From contig CM114274.1 of assembly GCA_050084515.1 (NCBI GenBank), positions 34,844,001 through 34,908,000 on the forward strand: 64,000 nt of DNA, written 5' to 3'. The DNA comes from Blasia pusilla (taxonomy: Eukaryota > Marchantiophyta > Marchantiopsida > Blasiales). This document shows positions 51,831 to 63,037 of this stretch, piece by piece. The first letter of the stretch is position 1, and each line of letters starts with the position of its first letter. The notes beneath the pieces are model-generated. The model did no database searches and had not been told where the DNA came from. It was given only the letters and a program-made list of their open reading frames with translations. Position numbers and translations under genes: made by a program.

Positions 51831-53450
51831 ACCACCTCGCCTCTCAAAGTCCTGAACGGACGCCGTGATGACCCTCGTGCCCTTCTCACCTGATCACTCT
51901 TGCCTCGCGAGTAATCCCTCAATCACTCATCCCAAACATGCGGCACTCAAGCTACACTCTCCCTCCCCTAGACATGTAACGTGCGGCAATAAGCGGCGTG
52001 GTGCGGCAAATCGACCAGACTTTCATCTCATCGACAACCTACCCTCAAATCCGGACATCCCACACAGGTCTATGTCCCCTAAATCACATACATAAATGAT
52101 GCTCTCAGCATCCACACACCCAATATCCCTCACACGTGCAGGGTAAAGGACCAGAATGGATAACCTGAACACATGTCGATGTCGCTCCTCAGCAACTGCG
52201 AATCTCAACCCCAACTCAGTCGTGGAGACAACTCCTCCAATCAGCAAGTCATACTCCTCCCGTACTGATGTTGCTCAAAACTCCTCGATAGACGGTGCAG
52301 TTCCAATGGAACGGTGCGGCATTGCAGGTGGCACGGAACGGCTACGAACGGCACGGCCCTCGATGATGGGATGCGGCACTCGGAGACATACCCTCCTCAA
52401 TCAACAATAAACCCACACTCTGCTCCACAATGCCGGAGCAGCTCCGTGATCAAGACGGTGCGGTGCGGCCATGAGCGGCACGATGCGGTAATCGGCGGCG
52501 CGTTGCGGCTACGGGCGTCACGGCACGGTACCCGATCGTCATTGAGCGGCTACCAATCACAACATAGCAGCAGGAACTCAAAACTCAAACACTATAAGAG
52601 GAGGTCATATGCCATCACAGGTTGATGATGATGGCGGCCAAAACAAAGTACGTGATGGCGACGCAAGTCCAAGAATCAACGAACGTTGTAGAAGACCCTC
52701 CACTCCGTAACGGCGACAATGGCAACCAAGGGTGGACAACGAACGGTGGACCGTTGACGGTGACGGTTGACCGTCGATGGTGAAAGTTTACGATTGACCG
52801 TTGACCGTTGACGGTGACGGTTGACCGTCGATGGTGAAAGTTGACGGTTGACGGTTGATGGTGACTATGACAGCGACGGCCGCCGCTGGTGTGGCGGTTG
52901 GTTTAGGGTTTGCACAATTTAACCCTAAAAATCGCATAGCAATGGAAGTTTTGCAAGATTGACCATAACTTTTTGCTCGCAACTCCGAATTGCGCATTGT
53001 TTGTTGTACAGCGTGCACAGCTTTACGGTCTACGCCAGCATCAAAAAATATTTTAAATCGGACTTTCCGATAAAAACTTACGGGGACTGTTGTAAAGCCC
53101 AATGTCTCTTTCTTCTACCCAACATTTGGCAGCGCTTCCGCGCTGATTCCTCCCAACAAAAACGTAAAACGTATAAAAATGCAAATCAGCAAGAAAATGG
53201 TGCTCCCAAAAGCACTGGCATGGGGCAACCCGCCCCATACTCAATCCCTATCAGAAATTGGGCAGCGCTTCCGCGCGCCACTCTTCCACACGAAAATTCG
53301 GCAAATGCAAAGAACAATCCAAGCAACCCTTGCTCCATTGAGCACTCCCATGAGCCGTTGAACGGGGAACACGATCCTCAACCTGCAAAAACAAGAAGTG
53401 ACCATCGAGCTCCCCCATGAAGCTCTCTCACTCTCTCATTCTCGCATTCT
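51830..53450 (-). other. Leader of the DNMT element, with short repeats
   Basis: No gene is recognised. Between about 52290 and 52560 the phrase GGTGCGGC / GGCACGG recurs many times. At 52749-52846 a 54 base unit (GACCGTTGACGGTGACGG, then GTCGATGGTGAAAGTT) is present twice. A frame at 52247-52023 minus (LIGGVVSTTELGLRFAVAEE) resembles nothing certain. A primer binding site could not be placed. Confidence 0.45.
52749..52846. repeat. 54 bp tandem duplication with GACCGTTGACGG motifs
   Basis: Two units start at 52749 and 52803. Each contains GACCGTTGAC and its near complement GTGACGGTTGACC, so the array can also fold on itself. Confidence 0.75.
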
Positions 53451-53454
53451 CTTT

Positions 53455-53990
53455 GTAAAGTAAGATCCAATCTCTCTCTACACAATCTCACACCATAGCT
53501 CTCAAAGGTGTGCGCTCTCTCTCATGTCAAACCAAACCCACTCTCCTAATGAGAGGCTTGGGTTACACTCACAAGGCAAGGGACCATAGCTCCGCCGCCT
53601 CGTGCCAAGAGGTTCAACAAAGAGAGAATGAGCTCTCAAGCTCTATCTCCTTGGGATATATACCCCTCCCCTCTCCCAAGCTCTCTCCATGGTAACCTAT
53701 TCTCCCAAGTCACCTCCTTGGCTCTTGACCTGATGTAGGAGGTCAAGGGCCACTTACCAAAAATAGAAAGGTGATCATATACTCAAAATGCTACTTACCT
53801 AAAATAGTAAATTCCTCAATATGGCTCCAAATGAGCCAAAACGAAGGGGCCTCAGCAGGTCATCCTCGACCTCTTTGGCATGTCCTCCACTACTCTTGAA
53901 GACGCTCTACTAGATCTCATCGATATATCCTAAGAGACGTAACATGAGCGACATCGACATTATTGTCAAGTTACCCATTCTCGTCTCTTA
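53455..53990 (-). repeat. 5' LTR-related body of the DNMT element
   Basis: The sequence from AAAGTAAGATC to CGATATATCCTAA matches 41560-42050 closely, including CTCTCAAAGGTGTGC, GTTCAACAAAGAGAGAATG and ATGGCTCCAAATGAGCC. The ~140 base module that starts the 3' LTR is absent here; similarity stops near 53945. The 5' LTR therefore looks truncated at its outer end. Confidence 0.65.
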
Positions 53991-54159
53991 CCCTACATGT
54001 GTGAGGGATTTCCGAATATTGGGAAGTTATTTGGGATATTGGGTTTCGTGTTGATGCTAGGAGCATCAATAATGTATGGGGTTAGGGGACATAGACATGT
54101 GTGGGATGTCCAGAGTTGAGGATGGTTTGTCGATGAGACGATAGATCAGTGATTTGCCG

Positions 54160-54290
54160 CTCTATTGGAGATATTTTGATACTTCTCGCCTTTGTGTATG
54201 GATGCCATGAGTTAGCATGGGATCGTGTGTCTTTGTGTGTGTGTTCAATGACAGGGATGTATGTTGTGTAGTGATGTGTATGCGCACGAC
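54160..54290 (+). repeat. ~130 bp LTR-start module, inverted
   Basis: TTGGAGATATTTTGATACTTC through TATGCGCACGACA matches the modules at 5454-5590, 41410-41553 and 42055-42191. Here it lies on the plus strand, opposite to the adjacent LTR body, so it is a separate piece or marks an inversion. Confidence 0.75.
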
Positions 54291-54940
54291 ATGTTTGACT
54301 ATGCAATGCACATGACAAAAATCCGATAGAAAACCCCATTATGGAACTTTTTTTTGGGAAGGCTTTGCGTGTTTTAGTGTAAAGAAGAGCTTATGGTCTT
54401 AATAGTATAGATGTCGGCTAATATATATATATATATATGGTTCCATAAGAAACATAATGTCCTCATAACATTTTTAGCAAGGATGTTGAGGGGGATGAAC
54501 ACATGTGTCTTGTAACTCCTCCCACTATTGATGGCAGCTTGAAAAATTGATAGTGATGTGAAATGAATCATTCACAATGAGGCTTGCAAACACATAATCA
54601 TTATGTTATGTCCTTTGGCTCAATATATAGGTGGTGTGTCAATATATATTATCATTTGATAGTGCCCTTTTGATTGTCAAATGGCTCTCTTTTTGATACA
54701 TGGCATTCCTAGCCAATAGGATCATTCACAATCGATTTGAAAAGTCAATTATAACTTTTTGGAGGTTAGTTTAATCATTATGGCCTCTATTGATACCCTT
54801 AATTTTTCCTTGTCATCGTCTAGACTCTCCACGTGTACTCCACATGAGTTTAGTAACATTATTCCCCCAGTCCTATCGAAGGCCCCACGATGGTTAGTCA
54901 TGAGATACTTAAAATCACTTTTCGTTACTTTAAATTACGG
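54291..54940. other. No gene seen
   Basis: AT-rich spacer with a short (TA)n run at about 54421-54438. No coding feature is recognised. Confidence 0.5.
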
Positions 54941-54978
54941 AGTCCAATAGTGGTTGTTTAAACAACCACTATTGGACT
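54941..54978. repeat. Perfect 38 bp palindrome
   Basis: Bases 54941-54959 and 54960-54978 are exact reverse complements with no spacer. It lies about 70 bases upstream of the 5' truncation point of LINE copy C. Confidence 0.95.
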
Positions 54979-55049
54979 TGTGGTGTGTTTGGTGGTTAAA
55001 TTTTGGCTCCTTTCAATTTAAACAGAATTAGTTATATGTTTAGAAAATG

Positions 55050-56150
<1,101 letters not shown>

Positions 56151-58287
56151 GTTCTCGACGGTCAAACGGTGGAAGGACGAAGTTCGACGGTAAAGTGGAT
56201 TGAGAGTGTGTTCAGGACCTTGAGGCCGCAGCCGAGTACTGTTGCTTTCGCCGTCCCCGCAGTGCCTCCCGTGCGACAACAACCACCTGAAGTCCTTGCT
56301 TACGAAGAAGATTAGACTGTTCATAGCGAAATAGGGGTAGAGAGGATCGGATTGATACACGGAAGAGGATGACAGAGAGAGGAAGGAGGGAAAGAGAGCG
56401 GATAATTGGGAGAATTGTGTTTGAGCGATAGTTGCACCATTCAAATTTCGCGGCATCTTTTCTGTGCTCGCTCGCTCGCGTGGTGATCAGTACACACGCC
56501 GGTGTAACAGTGCACGAGAAGTTCTACGCGAGATTCCGAGACCGTCGCCCGATGAGCGTAATTGTGAATCCGATGGTTTCGTTCGTGTTGGCAAAGTAAG
56601 TGGGAAGGCTCAGGACGGGATTAACGGACGACTCGTGGTGTGGTTGGTGAGAACGCGAGGTGGAGTTGCTAAAGTGGGAGGAGGATAAGGAGGAGGGGGA
56701 GGAGGAGGAGGCGCAACTTAGGGAGTAGGGTGATTTCTTCCCAGTGCCGGAGGTGTTTGCTACGCGAGGGAAATTGCGGGTTACGATCATTTGTACAGGT
56801 ACTGAGTCTTTAACATCGGTTCGCTCTGTGTGCAAATTCGTGTCCTGTTTGGCTTATCGGGCAGGTGTAGTGGACTAGTTCGGATTGCCACCGTTACAGT
56901 CCTGGTTTCTCGTTCCAAGTTGTTCATCCACCGAACAAGTGCATGGCAGTTCAGCTGTTCCGTCTAAAGGAGACTTGATTCGCTGCATTGAAATCGTCGT
57001 TGCATGTGTTCGTTAGCAATTTTCCCAATTGTCAAACTGCACCTGTATATATTGTTGCGTTCTTTGTCAACGAGTGTGGCTCAAGTCAGCTTAATTCTGC
57101 TTGTTGCAGTGTGCCCTAGTTTGCGTGTGACTACCTACGTTGTCCACTCTACTTTTTCGTCTCCTCTCAATCCTTACTGTAAGGTCCCTTTCACCTGAAG
57201 GAAATGGTCAACGTCTCGGTTTTTGACTAGGCTGGAGGTGATTCGTGGAGTTATTCTGTAATTTTGGGAACCATTGTGGTAGACGGAGTGTGCTGAAGTA
57301 TGGAAACAATAGATACGATATCTTATCCGTGAAACAAGGCGAAATGTAGACGAGGACTTCGATTGTTGCGAGCGTATCCCAATAAGCCTCCTCTTTGTCT
57401 CCTTGTGACGGAATTTTCTGTGTTCATGGAAGTGGGCGAACTACTTTGAGACCCGTTGGATTGGAAGTTATTTTCTGCGTCTTCTGCAACCAGTATTCCC
57501 TGTAATTATGTCACCTCACAGCTTCTATCTGGATTACAACTCCTCGTCAAAGGCAACAAAAGATTTTGTCGTCTGTCTGTCTGCCACGTTATTGTCCTCG
57601 AAAGAGCGAGCAAGAGAGGAGGTCAGGAGTGGAGTGGCGGTCGCAATGTAGACGAGACCTTTGAGCAAAATTAGGAGTCGAAGCTGTGAAGTCATAACTC
57701 GGTTTGCTACCAGGGAGTACCAGTGTACTTGCGACCATCAGAGCAGGTGGTTGGAAGTTGGAAGGCTGAGAATGAGCGTTTTATGCTGTAGGCCTTTGTT
57801 CACACTTGTGAATTAGCCTGGAAAACTTAATGTTCATAGGCAATAGTTAGTGCAAGAAGGGTCTGCTTGAAATCATTAAGCAATATTGTACTTCACCACA
57901 ACAGATCAGCAGTGTACTGCTTTAAGACAAACCAACTGGCTGGTGGTTAGCGGAGCTTCTAACTCTCCGACATTCATTTGGAGGTCACAAGTGCCATGAT
58001 TGCCAGAAAGGGCATTGGTTGTCATTTGCCACCATGTCCAGTTCATATTCAAACTTGCCTTGTTATTGGCTCTATTCATACATTGTGGACTTTCTGTCTA
58101 CCTACGATGCTAGTATACAAAGCTGGAACTTGGGGGTTCAGTCCACAATGTCAAACTGGTGGCAAGACGAGCATGGCTGAGTTTCTACTTGTGCATTGGT
58201 GTAGGGACATTGCAATAATACGTTTGTATATGATGTCCAGGATCTACGAAAAAGAAAAATTGCGTGGAAAGATTGGTGTGAATGAGT
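56151..58287 (+). promoter_or_regulatory. SDIR1 upstream region and probable 5' UTR
   Basis: This stretch follows the LINE and precedes the first SDIR1 coding exon. GAGAGAGAGGAAGGAGGG tracts at about 56380 and GGAGGAGGAGG at about 56680-56710 resemble plant leader sequence. AG-rich acceptors occur, e.g. GATGTCCAG at about 58230, so a 5' UTR intron is possible. No other protein family is recognised. Confidence 0.4.
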
Positions 58288-59654
58288 ATGAGTTTTGTTT
58301 TCCGAGGATCCAGGGGTGACCTGGAGAATGGGTTTCATAACTTCACACCTGAGCGACGGGCAGTGGTATGTGTGCATCTTTCCACCGGCTATGCAAATCC
58401 AAGTATTAACATATAGACCTTGTGATGCTTGTGATTGGATTTTCCTCATGTTACTCCTCACTTTCAGGGCAGGTCTGGGGCCATTATCCCCTTACCTTTT
58501 TGTGTTCACATTTTGGCAGAGCTAGATGGAAGAAAACCTGGTCATGGAGTATTTGACTGCCTGGTCTGGATTAACATCACATAGTTTTGTTTAGCAGTTT
58601 GTGAGAGTAAGTTGTTTAGCGATTTCAACTTACCAATCAGACTGATGTGGTTTATGTCACGCCATGGCATTTGTTCAGTTTGGTTTCACATGTGTTTAGT
58701 CCCCTTCCTTTCCATCGGTTGGCCAGATCTCTCTTCTGTAGTACTAGTCAACAGCGTGCATCATGTTGGCATCCTTAAACTTGTTCAGGTCCAGAGATTT
58801 CATGGAAACGGACGGTCAAATGCAAATCCTTTGACATTTTTGTTCACAGGTACTTTCTGGCTGTTGCTTTTTGTGGAATTCATAAGTTCTAAAGAAATTT
58901 TCTGTCCACTCTGACCTTCTCAAACTGCCTAGGTTGTATAATATGAGGTGTTCCACAAAAGATGAAATGGTTGCCATGTACAAACCTTTTACTACCAAGT
59001 TACTATGAAGTACAGTGGATTTGACGTACAAACCTTAATAATTTTTTTTCTGTACACATTCATCTGCACTTGGTATATACTAATCTGCAAAATAGCATTC
59101 CTCGGTTGATGTTTAGTATACCTTACCCCTTACAGCTCGCATGCTTATCTCAGGGAAGATGTTGTTAATTGTTCATGGCGAAGGTTAGAGTTAAACGCAT
59201 TGTGCTATCGTGGATCTTGCATTGCAGTGCTGCTGCTGTTCGTATTTATTAACTCCCACCAAATGTCGCCCAATTTCCTGGTAAGTTACATGCGATAATC
59301 AAAAGTTGGAGCAGAACGCTTGTACATTACTATGCAGGAAGAAGAGATCTGTTGTTTGCAATTTGCTTACTAAGTATTTTGGAGCAACTTACTTGTAAGA
59401 TGTCCTTATTCTTCTGTCCATGCTGTGGTTACATCAGTTATGGCTTGGAATGGGAGTCTTCTTGATGGCAACAGGATTACGAATGTATGCCATGTGCCAG
59501 CAGTTGCAAGCACAAGCTCAGGCTGTGGGTGCTCTGGTGGGTCATACTGAGCTTCATTTGCGAATGCCACCATCTCTTGCATTTGCTGCCAGGGGTCGTT
59601 TACAAGGCCTCCGACTTCAGCTTGCATTGCTTGATCGTGAATTTGATGACCTTG
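58288..59654 (+). CDS. SDIR1: SDIR1-type RING E3 ligase, N-terminal exons 1-4 (partial)
   Basis: Exons: 58288-58365, 58789-58849, 59228-59280 and 59438-59654, all with GT-AG borders and consistent phase (136 codons plus one base). The sequence follows plant SDIR1: MSFVFRGSRGDLENGF, TPERRAV, SNANPLTFLFTVLLLFVFIN (first membrane segment), SHQMSPNFLLWLGMGVFLMA (second), LRMYAMCQQLQAQAQAV, and RGRLQGLRLQLALLDREFDD. SDIR1 is known as a membrane RING-H2 ubiquitin ligase in abscisic acid and stress signalling. The start at 58288 is chosen by family match; an in-frame ATG lies two codons upstream. The C-terminal half with the RING is not seen before 64000. Confidence 0.9.
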
Positions 59655-59780
59655 GTATGTATCCTTCATTTCTGCTACCCTCTTTGGTGTGATTCGATTT
59701 TTGAAGCACCTTCCCTGTGGTTCTTACCGAGTGGCATGGATACCGTAGCTTTTTTGAATGTACAAGGCGCTCTTTATGCA

Positions 59781-59828
59781 GGTTCTTGATTTGGAAAATA
59801 TCACGAGCGCGCATGCCAGCTCCATGTA
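59781..59828 (+). other. Possible remnant of SDIR1 exon 5
   Basis: The bases encode VLDLENITSAHASSM, which resembles the part of SDIR1 just after the exon 4 end (LDxxN...SM). Homology stops exactly where sequence resembling the LINE 3' tail begins. However, an AG acceptor directly before it is in the wrong phase for exon 4, so either a short exon was missed or this is coincidence. Confidence 0.3.
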
Positions 59829-60574
59829 ATGATAAAGTATGAGAGAATGAATGAATGAAAAGATTATTGTCCACAGGGAACCCCACGGGGCCATGGGACT
59901 AAGCTTTGGAAAAAAATTTAGAAATTACAGCAGTTTGAAAAGAGAGAGACTGTACTCATTAAGGAGTGTCTGTCGTAGCCTTGCAACCATAGACCCCGCA
60001 CCTTGGTTGGACGGTGCATGAGACTGGGATGGTTGTAGAGAGAGGAAGAAGTGAAGAAGGTACCATATGAGAGGAGGGAGACATTCTCATTTAGTGTGAT
60101 TGCTGACCATACAAAGTGTTGGTGTGGAGCTTCCAAGTGTCAACCAGGAAGCTCTTCACCACACTATCCACTTTACTTGATTGGGATCCTCAATAAACAT
60201 TACTTATTCGGCTTCCCATCCTGATTTTCTTTTGGTTCAAGGGGGTTGCCCCTGTCCTAAACATGAACTTAAGCTGGGTTCCCAAGCAAGGGGTTCCTTG
60301 CAAATAGTTCCTCAGTTCTGCTTGTTCAGGATATACCGTGAAGAGAGAGAGGTCAGAATTTTTCATGGCTTCCTCCGTGCTGTTCTGCTGTGAGGGTTTG
60401 CCAACGGCTTTGGTTATGGTATCCACAAATGGTTTCTCATCTTGCTCCCACAGTTCAGGTCCTGCAGGGAGCTTGGTTGCTTGCACAATCTCTTGAACTT
60501 TTTTTGTCCAAGATTTGGCCTGCTTTATGGGTCTTCTTTGGGTCCAAGTTTTCCCCATCACCTCTTTAGGAGAG

Positions 60575-62055
60575 TGATGGGAGTCCATTGTCTCCAGCTG
60601 CCTCTGCCATTTCAACTTGGCAATGTCATGTCTATGCTCCAGGGGTTCCACTCCAAGTTCTGATCTCACACCAACTCTGGCCGTTCATGAGGAAGCTGAC
60701 ATCATACCCCGAAACGCCTTCAGCTGCACAGCTTCAAGCCTGTCCCTTTGTTTGGTGTTGGCATTCCACACTGCGAAGTATACGGATCTCTCCCGTTTCC
60801 TCTAGTCCACCAAAGTCATCAACAAAATGAGGGGAACAACAGACATGTCACCCACCTGGATGCCTAGGCCAATGTACTCCATTTCCTCCAATAGAGAATT
60901 GAAAAAAATGTTGAAGAGGGTGGGGGTGAAGGGGCATCCTTGGGCCACTCCCTGCTTGATGTCAAATGTCCGACTCTGCTGACCATCCTCCAGAACTCTA
61001 CTAATGGTGTTCTGGCACATCTTCTGCACCATCCCACACATCTTTCCACTGAGCCCTGCCTTCCACAATCTATAAGATAGGCCGTCACGCCATACAGTGT
61101 CATATGCCTTCTTGAGCTCCAAGGAGAAGAAGTAGGTGGGTTTCCCCTCCCATCTAAGGCGATGGGAGTCCATTGTCTCCAACTGCCTCCGCCATTCAAC
61201 TTGGCAATGTCACGTCTATCCTCTAAGGTTTCTACTCCAAGTTCTTATCTCACACCAACTCTGGTGGTTCATGAGGAAGCTGACAACATACCCCAAAACG
61301 CCTTCAGCTGCACAGCTTCAAGCCTGTCTCTTTGTTTGGTGTTGGCATCCCACACTGCTGCTCCATATTCCAGTGAGGGACAAATGTTATGCAAAATGAC
61401 AGAGCGCTTTACTTCTGATGTGATGTCCTGGCATTGTAGGAATCATGACAGACCGTTCACCTTCTTGTGGCCTTTCTCAGTAGTCTTCTTATTGTGGGCA
61501 TCCCACATGGAGTCTTCTGAGAATTCTAGGCCCAGAGGTGTATGTGGGCACACGGGGGATCTCTTGTGTGCCCCAGTACCACTGTTGGCCTTGGTCCTTC
61601 TCCTTGCCATTGAAGATCATCACGCCGCACTTCAGCACATTTGCCTTCATGCCCCACATGTCACACCAGATTTTTGTCAGTTAGATCATCTCGTGGAGTT
61701 TCTCTCCTGTCTCCTCTAGGCCACCAAAGTCATCAGCAAACACGAGGGCAACAACAGACCTGTTGCCCACCCGGATGCCTAGTCCACTATCCTCCATTTC
61801 CTCCAATAGGGAATTCTTGAAGATGTTGAAGAGGGTGGGGGAGTGCGGGCATCCTTGAGCCACTCCTTGCATGATGTCGAATGTCCTACTCTTCTGGCCA
61901 TTCACCAGAACTATACTCATTGTGTTCTGGTACATCTTCTCCACCACCCTCCACATTTTCCCTCTGAGCCCTGCCTTCCACAAGTTATAAGATAGTCCGT
62001 CATGCCATACAGTGTTGTATGCCTTCTTGAGGTCCAAGAAGATGCAAGAGGTGGG
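60575..62055. repeat. Tandem duplication inside the LINE
   Basis: The segment 61160-62055 (RT palm to C-terminal part) is repeated at 60575-61160. In the shorter copy about 310 bases are missing at about 60776, between CACACTGC and the block CTCTCCCGTTTCCTCTAG. Both copies include CCTTCAGCTGCACAGCTTCA and AAGTCATCAxCAAA. The second RT piece reads SLELKKAYDTVWRDGL and VAQGCPFTPTLFNI. Confidence 0.85.
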
Positions 62056-62403
62056 TTTCCCCTCGTTTTTACTACCCTGGATAATCTGACTGAAGGTGAA
62101 GAGGTGATCCACGCATCCTCGGGCTTGCCGGAAGCCAGCCTGGCCTTCGGAGATGACAGAATTCTCCTCCAGGTACACAGAGATCCTATTGTTGAGTATT
62201 CGGCAGAGGAGCTTCCCGACTACACTCAGCAATGTAATACCCCTGTAGTTTCCAGGGTCTTCTTGCCCACCCTTATTGAAGAGGTTCACAATGACTCCTG
62301 CTGGGCACCTTTGTGGAATGACTTCTGCCCACCAGACCAGCTCGAAGAGACTCACTACAGGACGAGCCATAGCATTGTCGCCATACTTCAATACTTCATT
62401 CAC
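61681..62403 (-). pseudogene. LINE reverse transcriptase, main copy
   Basis: A 240-codon open stretch covers RT motifs from EVLKYGDNA through the FADD active site to EETGEKLHEMI. The first catalytic Asp is in FLDLKKAYN. The reading frame continues upstream only across the inserted segment (62414-63037), where the normally preceding sequence ends VKHKAGGG. The stop at 61681 interrupts the thumb. Confidence 0.85.
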
Positions 62404-62413
62404 AAGCTCATCA

Positions 62414-63037
62414 CTAAAAGAAAAACAGGAGTAAACAAATACTGACTTTGATTACAGAGCTAATTTGTTTCTCCAAGCTCCAAGAAGTTACAGCAGATTA
62501 CAGATACATGGAATAGCTTCACAGACGTCAAATAGGAAAGGAAACTCTGTACTTACAAAAACATGAGAGAGATCTGATTGATCTACTACTCATAAACTTC
62601 CTCCCTATAGGAAGAAGAGACTCTCTACACTATTGATGCCTTTTCAAGCAGCACACTATCTCCTCCAGCAGCAGGTCCTCCAAAACATCAACTCCTTCTA
62701 TCACAATAGGTCAGCCACCCAAGCTGAGGGGCAGCAATACTGAAGTTCGCAGGTCCAGGAGCTGGGAATAGTAGAGAAGAGAATAAGAGTGCTCTGGTAA
62801 GCCTCTTGCTCTTATAGGATAGCCCCTGGCTATCTTAAACCCTAAAAGTCTTTAACTAAGGCTAAAGGAGGCTATTATGAAACCCTAAAGGTTTTTAACT
62901 AAGACTAAAAAAGCTATTGCGAAAACCTATAAGTAATAAACCTAAAAATAGAATTTTACCTATAGATAGAAAAAGTAACTTTTCATAGTAAAAAAACATA
63001 TTTTTTTGCTCCTGATCTTACAGTTGCAATTTCAACA
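62414..63037 (-). mobile_element. ~610-620 bp insertion in the LINE (solo LTR or intron-like)
   Basis: It interrupts RT just upstream of ELVNEVLKYG. On the minus strand it begins TGTTGAAATTGCAAC, contains CTATCCTATAAGAGC (TATA-like) and ends in a T-rich stretch. It also carries a 10 bp imperfect inverted pair (62426-62435 and 63005-63014). Read differently, 63021-62414 has a GTAAGATC donor and TTTTTCTTTTAG acceptor. The LTR reading is preferred, because splicing those sites would leave a stop and shift the frame. Confidence 0.5.

Larger units (their letters stand above)
41410..53990 (-). mobile_element. Ty3/gypsy-like element with DNA methyltransferase and PHD finger
   Basis: Minus-strand order: LTR-related sequence (53990-53455), leader (about 53450-51830), Gag with two zinc knuckles, protease, C5 DNA methyltransferase, a second partial Gag-to-methyltransferase unit, RT, RNase H, decayed integrase, PHD finger, polypurine tract (42200-42194) and LTR-related sequence (42190-41410). 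Methyltransferase and PHD finger are not normal parts of Ty3 polyproteins. The element is about 12.5 kb and dead through stops, frameshifts, duplications and a deletion of the integrase core. A fragment of the same family lies at 4318-5590. Confidence 0.85.

Noticed and set aside
52023-52247. 74-codon minus frame LIGGVVSTTELGL as a second protease-like segment
   Set aside because: The LIGG resemblance to the VLVGG part of the protease region is too short, and no active-site motif is present.
57978-58319. 113-codon frame with HKCHDCQKGHW-like Cys/His spacing nearby in another frame
   Set aside because: It overlaps SDIR1 exon 1 in a different frame, and the Cys/His spacing does not fit a zinc knuckle.
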